Shown: positions 25,661-32,838, counted from the first letter of the stretch. The stretch is 34,625 nt of DNA from an uncultured Clostridia bacterium (GCA_944386205.1 CALXAE010000006.1:1-34625), one strand, 5' to 3'. Made by a program: numbers and translations. Notes: generated from the sequence alone by a model not told the origin.

Positions 25661-26031
25661 TTTTGTACCTCCTCAATATTTTTTACTTGTTCAGCAGTAT
25701 AATTATTTGTACACTTCTCCGCAAAGCTCTTTTTATAATCATCATATCTCGCACTTATATTAAATGTATTTATAACTTGGATTTTTTCTCTTATCTCATT
25801 TGGTACTTCTAATTTTACTTTTTGTGAAAGTAATATTAAATTATGGATTTTTGGTGCTATTGGATTTTCAGGATTATTTCTAGCATACAAACCTTTCAAC
25901 ATTTTTTCTATTACTAAATGACCTAAAAATAAGCACCATGTATTCTTTTTATTTTCAAATAATACTTTCATTGTATCAAAATCACTATTAGCGCTCTCAA
26001 ACCAATACTTCATTAAATCTATGTTATTCAT
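25642..26031 (-). CDS. HEPN domain protein (partner of MNT)
   Basis: A 129-residue all-helical protein; ATG 26031 with GAGGAAAG upstream. The pattern WFESANSDFDTMKVLFENKK, then HLVIEKMLKGLYARNN, then APKIHNLILLSQKV and NISARYDDYKKS fits the HEPN fold (PF05168 type). The Rx4-6H RNase motif of HepT toxins is not visible; the nearest Arg-His pair is 12 apart (R...H in ARNNPENPIAPKIH). So this may be a non-RNase form or use another site. It overlaps the MNT gene by 19 bp. Confidence 0.85.
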   Translation of the reverse strand: MNNIDLMKYWFESANSDFDTMKVLFENKKNTWCLFLGHLVIEKMLKGLYARNNPENPIAPKIHNLILLSQKVKLEVPNEIREKIQVINTFNISARYDDYKKSFAEKCTNNYTAEQVKNIEEVQKWLKEQ

Positions 26032-26076
26032 ATACTTTCCTCGCTTTCAATATATTTATTATTACATTGAAATTAC

Positions 26077-26151
26077 TGGCTGGGGTACTGTGATTCGAAC
26101 ACAGGAATGTCGGAGTCAGAGTCCGATGCCTTACCGCTTGGCGATACCCCA
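26077..26151 (-). tRNA. tRNA-Gln (anticodon CTG)
   Basis: The acceptor TGGGGTA (26151-26145) pairs with TACCCCA (26087-26081), with discriminator G and encoded CCA (26079-26077). The anticodon loop is CTCTGAC, anticodon CTG, reading CAG. The T loop is GTTCGAA. The gene lies between the HEPN and TasA-like genes, on the same strand. Confidence 0.96.
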
Positions 26152-26279
26152 ATGTACAATTCTATTATATAGTTTCTTTGTTATTTTTACAAGTATTTTA
26201 CTTAAAATTTATCTTAAAATCCTTGCATCTTTCAAATGTAATTTACTTTTTCAAGTAAAGGCTACCTTTTTTATTGTCC

Positions 26280-26948
26280 TTAAAAGCCTCGAACATATAT
26301 TAAAAAATTGTACTCTCGAATATTATTTGCATCTATTGTATCTTGTATATTTGCATCTTTGTTTGTCTCATAACTCCATTCCCAAAAAATATGTATCGTT
26401 TTTTCTTCATTTTTTGAAATGCTTCCTTCTAAATTTTCTCCTAATTCTTCTAAAGTATTGTATTTTTGCAAATTGTCTAGTGTGTAAAATTGCAGATTTA
26501 CTGGTTTGGCATTTTTACTTTCAAATTCAATTTTGTAATTTATTTGTTGATTGCTTTTTAATACAATATCAAACCCTCCACTTGTACCTGGCGCTATTTT
26601 TTCATATACTAATGTTTTGTTATCTACTGTATCTAGTAAGTTTATGTCTGTTAATTTTGTATTTTTATATTCTACATCAAATATAAATTGTGTTTGATTT
26701 GTATTTTGTGTCTTTGAACTTTCTTTTTTTATACTTGCACTACTTTCTATGTCCGCTTTTTCATTATTTGCATTGCTTTCTAATTTTGAAATATTTAATT
26801 CTTCACTCGTCTGTTTTGCAGAAGAGAACAATTGAAATAACAATAAATCTTCTTGCAAAAAATCATATTTTATAGAATTCATTATAAATATAATAAGTAA
26901 GATGCATAAAATCAAAATGATAATTACTGTTTTCTTTCTTTTTTTCAT
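26280..26948 (-). CDS. TasA/camelysin-like secreted protein 3
   Basis: A 222-residue protein; ATG 26948 with GGAG upstream. One N-terminal signal/anchor helix (VIIILILCILLIIFIMNSI) is followed by a Ser/Asn/Lys-rich spacer (residues 45-85) and a beta-rich domain. Near 118-135 it reads YEKIAPGTSGGFDIVLKSN, and then IFWEWSYETNKDANIQDTID; these lines parallel the protein at 27809 (KVAPGTSGSFNIVV and WEWQYETGNNENEI). It would be a cell-surface or matrix protein exported by a SipW-type signal peptidase, which is not in the window. It is the last gene of a three-gene minus operon. Confidence 0.75.
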   Translation of the reverse strand: MKKRKKTVIIILILCILLIIFIMNSIKYDFLQEDLLLFQLFSSAKQTSEELNISKLESNANNEKADIESSASIKKESSKTQNTNQTQFIFDVEYKNTKLTDINLLDTVDNKTLVYEKIAPGTSGGFDIVLKSNQQINYKIEFESKNAKPVNLQFYTLDNLQKYNTLEELGENLEGSISKNEEKTIHIFWEWSYETNKDANIQDTIDANNIREYNFLIYVRGF

Positions 26949-26960
26949 ACCTATATTCTC

Positions 26961-27515
26961 CTATATCTTCAATTGTTCTGAATGAACTTTTATTTGAATT
27001 TCGTCTATAATGTCTCCAATTGTATTTTTGTCAGCATGATATTCAACTTTTAAAGTATAACTCTGCTCATCTTTTGTATCTTTTGATAGCATCATTTTTT
27101 GCGTTTTATTATCTTGCAATTCAAGTTTTTCATTATCTTTATACAGCTTGTATTCAATCGCATTATCTATATTATCATCTAAGATTTCTATATAATATTG
27201 CAAATCTACTTGTGAAATTTCTTCTGCATCATTATAATTTTTTACAGTAAAATGATACTCTCCTGTGTTATTTTCTTCTGTAATAATAATCTCTGAAGCT
27301 TTTTCAACCTCTAAAATCGGCTTTGCGATTTCTGTATTACTTTTTATACTTGTGTTATGTACTGCTTTTCCTATACTAACACCAGAAAAAAATGTTATTC
27401 CTATTAATAAAATTATACATATTATCATGATTTGCTGTTTTCTATTTTTCTTTTTATCGTTTGATATATCTTTTGTCTTAATTGTTTTTAGTTTTAAATA
27501 ATTATTAAATTTCAA
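26961..27515 (-). CDS. TasA/camelysin-like secreted protein 2
   Basis: A 184-residue protein. Start TTG 27515, with GGGAGG 8 bp upstream; no ATG fits. Cytoplasmic basic N-terminus, one membrane segment (IMIICIILLIGITFFSGVSI, near 30-50), then a secreted domain with IAKPILEVEKASEII, a pattern of the SipW-processed family. Its beta-rich part ends IGDIIDEIQIKVHSEQLKI. It is smaller and more diverged than its neighbours. It lies 12 bp before the next gene and is preceded by a perfect 16-bp hairpin. Confidence 0.68.
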   Translation of the reverse strand: MKFNNYLKLKTIKTKDISNDKKKNRKQQIMIICIILLIGITFFSGVSIGKAVHNTSIKSNTEIAKPILEVEKASEIIITEENNTGEYHFTVKNYNDAEEISQVDLQYYIEILDDNIDNAIEYKLYKDNEKLELQDNKTQKMMLSKDTKDEQSYTLKVEYHADKNTIGDIIDEIQIKVHSEQLKI

Positions 27516-27538
27516 TTTTTTCCTCCCTGTATTAAATT

Positions 27539-27576
27539 TTCTAAATTAAGAGGAAACTTGTCCTCTTAATTTAGAA
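27539..27576. repeat. Perfect 16-bp hairpin in the TasA-like operon
   Basis: TTCTAAATTAAGAGGA (27539-27554) pairs with TCCTCTTAATTTAGAA (27561-27576), with a 6-nt loop. It lies between TasA-like genes 1 and 2, 8 bp from the ribosome binding site of gene 2. There is no T-tract on the minus strand, so it more likely sets mRNA stability or translation than ends transcription. Confidence 0.75.
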
Positions 27577-27808
27577 TAAGAATCATTTTGCTTTTTAATT
27601 AGAAGATTCTTTCTTCTTTTGCTATTTACATATTTTTCTATAATCTATTCAAGGGGATTTTTTACGATTTTAATTTTGATCTCAAATATAATTTTTTGTT
27701 CTATCTAATAAACCTAATATGATAAAAAATAAATTATCTTTAGTGTATTTTTTATGTATCTATCAAATTTTCATATTCACAATATCTAAAATTCCATATT
27801 TTCCTTCA

Positions 27809-28393
27809 TTATTGTGGTGTAACTTGTGTTCCAGTAACGCGGATATCAAAACTGTAATTTTCTAATTGTTTTGCATTTTCTGTATCAATTAGATCATTTT
27901 GTGCAATCTCGTTTTCATTGTTACCTGTTTCATATTGCCATTCCCAATCAATTGTAATTGTTCTTGTTTTATTCTCTTCATTAGCATTGATTGTTCCTGA
28001 CAAATCTTCCTCTAAATCTTGTATTGTTGTATATGTGTTGTCATTATACATAAATACTAAATTTTGTGGTTTTTCACTTTCATTTAAAAATGTAATATTA
28101 TAATCTACACCAACTTCTGAACCTGTTGCATCCACAACAATATTAAAGCTTCCACTTGTTCCTGGTGCTACTTTATTGTTGATTAGTGTTTCATTGTTAT
28201 ATGTAGATAATAAATTTATACTTTGAACAGAATCTTCTTGTCCATTTACTTTAAACACCCAATTGGCTATATCTGCTGTTCCAGAGCCGTTAACTTCTGA
28301 TACATATTTTGAAAATGTTCTACCGCCAATAAACGATAATACGATTGCTAATAAAATTAAGGCAACAATCAAGATGTTCTTTTTCTTATTCAA
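27809..28393 (-). CDS. TasA/camelysin-like secreted protein 1 (SipW-type signal)
   Basis: A 194-residue protein. Start TTG 28393 with AAGGAGG upstream; the nearby ATG stops after three codons. The N-terminus MNKKKNILIVALILLAIVLS is followed by TFSKYVSEVNGSGTADIANW, the typical region after the signal of TasA/camelysin-type proteins. The body is beta-rich, with VAPGTSGSFNIVVDA and a WEWQYETGNN segment shared with protein 3. Such proteins form biofilm fibres or surface layers. It is the first gene of the operon, with a consensus promoter at 28516-28544 and a Spo0A-like heptamer further upstream. Confidence 0.8.
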   Translation of the reverse strand: MNKKKNILIVALILLAIVLSFIGGRTFSKYVSEVNGSGTADIANWVFKVNGQEDSVQSINLLSTYNNETLINNKVAPGTSGSFNIVVDATGSEVGVDYNITFLNESEKPQNLVFMYNDNTYTTIQDLEEDLSGTINANEENKTRTITIDWEWQYETGNNENEIAQNDLIDTENAKQLENYSFDIRVTGTQVTPQ

Positions 28394-28515
28394 ATAAGCA
28401 TGCCTCCTTTCCTATTTATTTTTTTCTTTTTGGATAATTGATAAATAATTTTGAAATTAAAATTTAAAATCTAAAAGAAACTTTAGCATTAAAATTATAG
28501 AAAAAATGTAAATTC

Positions 28516-28544
28516 ATTATAATTCCATATTTTGTCATTGTCAA
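28516..28544 (-). promoter_or_regulatory. Consensus promoter of the TasA-like operon
   Basis: On the minus strand TTGACA (28544-28539) and TATAAT (28521-28516) are separated by exactly 17 bp. RNA would start near 28509, giving a leader of about 115 nt. Confidence 0.8.
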
Positions 28545-28582
28545 TCGGTTTATGTTAATTTTTGTAACTTTTCATCGCAAAA

Positions 28583-28589
28583 TTCGACA
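28583..28589 (-). promoter_or_regulatory. Spo0A-box-like heptamer upstream of the TasA-like operon
   Basis: TGTCGAA on the minus strand, within TTTGTCGAATTTTG, lies 39 bp upstream of the -35. It matches the 0A-box core. Spo0A governs matrix genes in Bacillus, so the position is sensible, but a 7-mer can arise by chance. Confidence 0.35.
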
Positions 28590-28681
28590 AACTTCGATTT
28601 TTCTTTTGAAAATAAAATATTAGTTTTTATTTTGTCTTTTAGGTGCAAAACAAAAAGTTTCATATTGTTTCTTATAACCTC

Positions 28682-28723
28682 AAAAAACATACTTATCTTA
28701 TTTTTGGACAAGTATGTTTTTTT
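28682..28723. terminator. Hairpin with T-tract in the divergent surface-gene interval
   Basis: AAAAAACATACTT (28682-28694) pairs with AAGTATGTTTTTT (28710-28722). The plus strand has TTTTTTTATTT after the stem. No plus-strand gene precedes it, so it may close an unannotated short RNA or insulate the two sides. Confidence 0.7.
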
Positions 28724-29021
28724 ATTTAATTTATTTATTTATTTTTAACACAGGTAAATAAAATCACACATGAAGGCATCTCTACAGTTATATATTGATA
28801 TTTGAAAAAATTTCCTTCTTAACGTCTAAAGTGCATTTTTCTATTGACATATACACAATCCATAGCTTTTCTATTGTTACTTTTAGCAGGTTTACGGCTT
28901 GCTTACTATTTACTCAAAATAGCTTTTGCAATATTATAGATTTTTATATTTTTATTTTATTTGTTTTTAAGAATTAAGTCAATATCTTATCGTATTTTAT
29001 TTCTTGTATTTTTACTTAGAT
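28724..29021. other. Gene-free AT-rich interval
   Basis: No coding frame with a ribosome site, no RNA gene and no clear repeat was seen here. A short hydrophobic open frame at 28795-28977 is not supported. Confidence 0.6.
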
Positions 29022-29220
29022 TTCAATACTCTAAGAAAAATGGGGTATAGTATGAAAGACTTGGTATTACTAATTTTTAATAAGATTTTGACTAGAAATT
29101 TTTTTTAAATTTAAAATTTTATTTTTATTTTTTTGAAAAAAATTTTTTTAATGTTTTCATTGACATTGGTATATTTTATTGTTAAAATCGAAATGTAAAA
29201 ATTTTTCTTAGAGTATTGAA
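29022..29220. repeat. 20-bp perfect inverted repeats flanking a promoter-bearing segment
   Basis: TTCAATACTCTAAGAAAAAT (29022-29041) is the exact reverse complement of 29201-29220. The 159-bp interior holds TTGACA (29160-29165), 17 bp, TAAAAT (29183-29188), reading rightward. Just past the right repeat, CTTAGAGT/ACTCTAGG plus ATTTTTTT forms a terminator. The left side has only a weaker CTTAGA/TCTAAG hairpin without a T-tract. It could be an invertible promoter, a MITE or a short RNA gene. Confidence 0.75.
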
Positions 29221-29382
29221 CTCTAGGATTTTTTTGTTCTTATAATCATATTTTTTCAAATTTTTTTACAAAATAGTTCATAATTATTTTTATTACTCAC
29301 TAATTTTCAGAAAACTTTATAATTTATAGACATTCAATTCCAATTATCTTGCTCAAACTTCAAACCAGTAATAAAAAAATCC

Positions 29383-29411
29383 TTGACTTTTTATGTATAT
29401 CACTATATAAT
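29383..29411 (+). promoter_or_regulatory. Promoter of the surface protein gene
   Basis: TTGACT (29383-29388), 17 bp, TATAAT (29406-29411). RNA would start near 29418, about 84 nt before the TTG start. Confidence 0.8.
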
Positions 29412-29501
29412 TTATATGTTCATATTCAAATATTTTATTTCGTATTATTCCCATAATTATTAAAAAATTTATATTAAATTCAATTTTTAAGGAGGGATTT
29501 T

Positions 29502-30851
29502 TTGAATAAAAAAAAGTTTATTCTATTTATTATCTTTTTCATTTTCCTATTTGTCATACCATTTTATTGTCAATTTAGTTATTCTAAATATGTTTTTAAT
29601 AATTCTTTTATATCAGCCCAAATTAGAATTGACAAAAAACCAGAAATAGAGGTTCTATCTGTTTCTAATACAAATACAGGATATGAAAAATATGCAAATA
29701 AAACACATCAAATTACATTAGAAGTTAAAGTTACAGAAAAAAATATCAAAATTAATAATTTTAACAGTGACCATATAAAGTTTACTGTAAATGGAAATTT
29801 TATTTCTCCAAATGCTAATATCAGTTTAATTTCAACAAATGGTGAAGAATATATTTATAAGATAAAAATTTCAAATATACTAGGTAATGGGAATTTTAAT
29901 GTTATTTTTCCTGAAGGCATTATCCAAGACACAGCAAATCAAAATACTAATTATCTAAACTTTAGCACTGGTATTTTAATGGACAATATTGCTCCAAATA
30001 GTACTTGTGAAGAATTGTCTATCGAAAATGACAAATCTCAATATATGATTTATGCAAATGAGGGGTTACGAAATTTAACTGGTTGGGAATTATCTAATTC
30101 AGATACTACCTTGTCCAAGATTTTTGCATCGCCTATTTCTTACCCTATTTCTATAACTGACTATGCTGGAAATGTGTCTGAAGTCTTTGTTAATATAAAG
30201 AATGCAAAAAACATCATGTTATATTATGCAAATTTAAACAATTATGCCATAAAAGATTGGGATAGTTGTGGGGATATTTCTGGAAAACAGGCAATTATAG
30301 ATGGTACAAATTACAAATCTGAAATGATTGTCACTTATTTAAATGGTGATATTGATAATTCACTTTTGCAAGCCAGAATTTTTGACTATACATATTGGGG
30401 AGAAAATACTACTGCTCTATGCATGTTTTCTGAAATCCCATATACTTATGGATATAGCCCTAGTAAGACCACTTGGTATGACATTAAAAGTACAAATGCC
30501 ATTCGTTTTCTTGGAAAAATATCTTTGCAATTAGGTGGTAATGGTCATAATCAAGCAGGTCGTTCATGTCTTGGTGTCCGAAATCCTATTCCAGAAGATG
30601 TTGCAAATCAAAACCTGTATGGGATTTCGGGAATTGCTTTTCGTTTGAAAGATTGTGAAGAATATTCTATTGTTTATCAAATTTATGTACCTGATGTTGG
30701 TTGGCTTAGAAGTGCCTCTGATGGTGAAGAAACCACATATTCTCATGACAAACCTTTTTGTGCTATTAGAATTAATATTGTACCTAAATCAGATAAACAG
30801 TATTTAATGAATTATTGGGATCGTGTCATGTATACAGATTATATTGGTTAA
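29502..30851 (+). CDS. Surface protein with SipW-type N-terminus and C-terminal ChW-like module
   Basis: A 449-residue protein. Start TTG 29502 with AAGGAGGG upstream. The N-terminus MNKKKFILFIIFFIFLFVIP is a signal segment, followed by SYSKYVFNNSFISAQIRID, like the TasA-type gene on the other side. Residues 45-150 form an Ig-like beta domain (KPEIEVLSVSNTNTGYEKYA; ITLEVKVTEKNI). A domain ending SITDYAGNVSEVFV follows. The C-terminal part includes SIVYQIYVPDVGWLRSASDG and AIRINIVPKSD, the shape of a clostridial hydrophobic (ChW) repeat. Likely a cell-surface adhesin or matrix protein; the ligand is unknown. Its end overlaps the convergent membrane gene by 4 bp. Confidence 0.75.
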   Translation: MNKKKFILFIIFFIFLFVIPFYCQFSYSKYVFNNSFISAQIRIDKKPEIEVLSVSNTNTGYEKYANKTHQITLEVKVTEKNIKINNFNSDHIKFTVNGNFISPNANISLISTNGEEYIYKIKISNILGNGNFNVIFPEGIIQDTANQNTNYLNFSTGILMDNIAPNSTCEELSIENDKSQYMIYANEGLRNLTGWELSNSDTTLSKIFASPISYPISITDYAGNVSEVFVNIKNAKNIMLYYANLNNYAIKDWDSCGDISGKQAIIDGTNYKSEMIVTYLNGDIDNSLLQARIFDYTYWGENTTALCMFSEIPYTYGYSPSKTTWYDIKSTNAIRFLGKISLQLGGNGHNQAGRSCLGVRNPIPEDVANQNLYGISGIAFRLKDCEEYSIVYQIYVPDVGWLRSASDGEETTYSHDKPFCAIRINIVPKSDKQYLMNYWDRVMYTDYIG

Positions 30852-31237
30852 TTAGATATATTAACTCCTATTATTCCACCTAAAATCCCAAAAGCAATTC
30901 CTGTTATTATCATAATTATTGATTGGATTGTTAACGCAAATTCCATGCTAAAAATGCTGGAAAATAAATATAATAAGATGATATATATTCCACCTATAAG
31001 TCCACCATTTATTAAACCATTCTTTTTTATTTTTATATTACTAATGCTACTTCCTATTAATATACTGATTGCTGTTATAATTATAATGGTTGGATTTATA
31101 ATTTCTTCTGAAACATTAGTATATGTAAGTACAATTGCCAAAATTAATAAAAACACAAATGTTAAGATTAAGGCAATTCCTAACCCTTTTAAGATATTTA
31201 TAAAACTTTTATTTTTTATATTATCAGCTTTTTCCAT
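30848..31237 (-). CDS. TIGR04086-type (YrzE-like) small membrane protein
   Basis: A 129-residue protein with four hydrophobic segments: LGIALILTFVFLLILAIVL, IIIITAISILIGSSIS, LIGGIYIILLYLFSSIF and IIMIITGIAFGILGGIIGV. The GLINGGLIGG motif between segments 2 and 3 is typical of the TIGR04086 family. Function is unknown. The nearest good ribosome site (GAAGGAG) is 16 bp before the ATG, rather far. It is tail to tail with the surface protein gene. Confidence 0.75.
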   Translation of the reverse strand: MEKADNIKNKSFINILKGLGIALILTFVFLLILAIVLTYTNVSEEIINPTIIIITAISILIGSSISNIKIKKNGLINGGLIGGIYIILLYLFSSIFSMEFALTIQSIIMIITGIAFGILGGIIGVNISN

Positions 31238-31318
31238 ATTTATCTTTTAATAGCTCCTTCATAAAATTTAGGTTTTTAAAAGGTTACCTATAAACTTTTC
31301 TTTTAATTTATATTTATC

Positions 31319-31354
31319 AAAAAAAGAAATAGAACTATAAATCTATTTCTTTTT
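31319..31354 (-). terminator. Terminator overlapping the 3' end of the biotin ligase gene
   Basis: On the minus strand AGAAATAGA pairs with TCTATTTCT followed by TTTTTT. The stem begins within the last codons and the stop (31337-31335) of the biotin ligase gene. Confidence 0.8.
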
Positions 31355-31907
31355 CTAAATTTTCTATAAATTTTCTTATAATATCTTCTCTCAAAAATTC
31401 TTTCCCATATTCTTTTTTTAATGAAGTTGCAATTTGTTCTGTCTCTTGTGAAAAATTATCTTCATTAACATTGAATCCTAAGCTAATTAACAAATAGTTG
31501 ATTTTTTCCCCTATCGTATTTATTTCAGTAAGGATTCCGCATATTTTTTTATGATTTAGCATTAAATCATTTGGTTCTTTAATGTCTAATTGGATTTTAT
31601 ACAATTCCTCGATTGTTTTTTTCATACATTCTGCTATCTCGACCGTTAAGCCTTCTAATTTGTCAATTCCGCATTGAGGTTTTAATATGATTGTCATAGC
31701 AATATTTTTATTCTCTCCTGTATACCATGTTCTGCCTTTTGTTCCTATTCCTTCTGTTTGTATCTCTGCTATGATTATTTTTCCATCAGCATTTGTTTGC
31801 AAGGCTATTTTTTTTGCATATTTATGCGTTGAAGTTATTTCTTTAAAATATTCTATTTGTTTTCCAATTCTTCTTGTATTAGCATTTTCTATCTTTTCTA
31901 AGTTCAT
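31335..31907 (-). CDS. Biotin--[acetyl-CoA-carboxylase] ligase, catalytic domain only
   Basis: A 190-residue protein. The BirA/LplA-type catalytic motifs are modified but recognisable: EITSTHKYAKK (STN motif), EGIGTKGRTWYTGENKN for GRGRxGRxW, IKEPNDLMLNHKKICGILTE for KWPNDxxxxxxKxxGIL, and YLLISLGFNVNED for GIGxNV. There is no N-terminal helix-turn-helix, so no repressor role, and the usual C-terminal SH3-like domain is short or missing. It attaches biotin to carboxylase carriers via biotinyl-AMP. The W-to-E change at KEPNDL is unusual. The gene is single, with its own terminator. Confidence 0.85.
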   Translation of the reverse strand: MNLEKIENANTRRIGKQIEYFKEITSTHKYAKKIALQTNADGKIIIAEIQTEGIGTKGRTWYTGENKNIAMTIILKPQCGIDKLEGLTVEIAECMKKTIEELYKIQLDIKEPNDLMLNHKKICGILTEINTIGEKINYLLISLGFNVNEDNFSQETEQIATSLKKEYGKEFLREDIIRKFIENLEKEIDL

Positions 31908-32093
31908 CTATGCTTCTCCTTATGTCCATTTCTTGAGCTATATTTTAAAAAAGTTCTTTAAATTATATATATTTTTTCAATAATATTATATCACTTTTTC
32001 AAGAAATTTCTATAAAATACTTAAATTTTCAAATTTTGTGTTATAATTATAATATTAACTCGCTTAAAAGTGAGATTTTAGGAGGAAGTGCTT

Positions 32094-32402
32094 ATGGCAA
32101 AAAAAGCTAAAAGAAAAGAACGGCAACTGAAAGCACAAAATCATTATACTCGAAATGATTTTGAAGTAAGACCAGTTACCAAAGATGACAAATGGTGTCG
32201 ATTTCAAAGCAGATTTAAGAGTCAGCCTAATCCTGAAGCACCATATGGTTATTTAATCACTATTCCTAACTATTTCAATGGTATGGAATTAGATTTGAAT
32301 GGCTATGTTATCAAAAGTCGTCTTTTTATGGGAACATTATACTTACAGGTTGCCACAGGAAAAAATTATCTTGGCGATGGTAGAAATATTCGAGTACTAT
32401 GA
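32094..32402 (+). CDS. Hypothetical 102-residue protein
   Basis: ATG 32094 with GGAGGAAG upstream (an ATG two codons earlier overlaps this site). The first 15 residues are very basic (AKKAKRKERQLKAQ). The rest has no membrane segment or recognised domain: DKWCRFQSRFKSQPNPEAPY, then GYLITIPNYFNGMELDLNGY, then VIKSRLFMGTLYLQVATGKN. The alternation suggests beta strands. It is ended by a clear terminator at 32406-32440, so it is a real single gene. A basic tail with a small beta fold could bind nucleic acid, but I do not recognise it. Confidence 0.75.
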   Translation: MAKKAKRKERQLKAQNHYTRNDFEVRPVTKDDKWCRFQSRFKSQPNPEAPYGYLITIPNYFNGMELDLNGYVIKSRLFMGTLYLQVATGKNYLGDGRNIRVL

Positions 32403-32405
32403 AAT

Positions 32406-32440
32406 CTAAGGATGTTCAGATTGAATGTCCTTAGAAAATT
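32406..32440 (+). terminator. Terminator of the hypothetical gene
   Basis: CTAAGGA (32406-32412) pairs with TCCTTAG (32428-32434); AAAATTTTT follows. It begins 4 bp after the stop. Confidence 0.75.
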
Positions 32441-32491
32441 TTTATTATATTTTAATTGGTGAATATGGATTAGAAAATTTAGAAGAATAAT

Positions 32492-32520
32492 TTGACTTTT
32501 ACCAATTTATATGCTAATAT
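32492..32520 (+). promoter_or_regulatory. Promoter of the candidate antitoxin RNA
   Basis: TTGACT (32492-32497), 17 bp, TAATAT (32515-32520): a near-consensus strong promoter with no coding gene downstream. Confidence 0.8.
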
Positions 32521-32526
32521 ATAGTT

Positions 32527-32608
32527 AGCTTAAGCAAATGTGTCTTTAATCGTATGAAGTCAATTTGCTATCAGTATGTGTACTGCAATTGCACATACTA
32601 TTTTTTTT
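32527..32608 (+). ncRNA. Candidate antisense antitoxin RNA of a type I toxin-antitoxin pair
   Basis: An ~82-nt RNA is expected from the promoter to the T-tract at 32601-32608. Stem 1: AGCAAAT (32533-32539) with ATTTGCT (32563-32569); its 23-nt loop shows AATCGTATGAAGTCA (32548-32562). Those 15 nt are the exact complement of the mRNA over the start of the 29-codon ORF (32750-32764). Stem 2 (terminator): AGTATGTG (32573-32580) with CACATACT (32592-32599), loop TACTGCAATTG, of which CTGCAAT is complementary to the loop of the ORF's own terminator. The layout matches RNAII of the pAD1 par locus. Confidence 0.7.
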
Positions 32609-32612
32609 GACT

Positions 32613-32652
32613 AAAAATAAAAAGTAGGAGTAAACTGCAATTTTACTCCCAC
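32613..32652 (-). terminator. Terminator of the candidate toxin mRNA
   Basis: On the minus strand GTGGGAGTAAA (32652-32642) pairs with TTTACTCCTAC (32634-32624; one G-U), loop ATTGCAG, followed by TTTTTATTTTT (32623-32613). Confidence 0.8.
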
Positions 32653-32675
32653 TTCCGACTATGTAATGTATACCT

Positions 32676-32765
32676 CTAGTCTTTGTCTTTGTTTGTTTCT
32701 TCAGCTTTTGATTTCTCTGCTAAAAGCATATCTATCAATTGCCAAATCAAATCGTATGAAGTCAT
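32676..32765 (-). CDS. Candidate type I toxin peptide, 29 residues
   Basis: ATG 32765 with AAAGGGGGAT 8 bp upstream, closing with TAG at 32678-32676. The peptide is MTSYDLIWQLIDMLLAEKSK followed by AEETNKDKD: a short hydrophobic/amphipathic helix (YDLIWQLIDMLLA) and a charged tail. That fits small membrane-acting toxins such as Fst in outline, though the hydrophobic part is shorter and I see no sequence identity to a named toxin. It has its own promoter (32810-32838) and terminator (32613-32652). A convergent RNA is complementary to its first codons. Coding status rests on the good ribosome site and the dedicated regulatory layout. Confidence 0.65.
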   Translation of the reverse strand: MTSYDLIWQLIDMLLAEKSKAEETNKDKD

Positions 32766-32809
32766 AGTCTACTATCCCCCTTTCTACCTTTAAGTGAAAG
32801 GTTGGCAAT

Positions 32810-32838
32810 ATTTTACAATATTTTCCTTCAAATTACAA
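32810..32838 (-). promoter_or_regulatory. Promoter of the candidate toxin mRNA
   Basis: On the minus strand TTGTAA (32838-32833), 17 bp, TAAAAT (32815-32810). RNA would start near 32803, about 38 nt before the ATG. Confidence 0.6.

Noticed and set aside
26021..26686. 221-codon plus-strand open frame
   Set aside because: It runs across the tRNA-Gln gene and antisense to the TasA-like gene, is full of Leu/Phe/Tyr from AT-rich sequence, and has no ribosome binding site.
28795..28977. 60-codon hydrophobic plus-strand frame
   Set aside because: No ribosome site, composition typical of translated AT-rich DNA.
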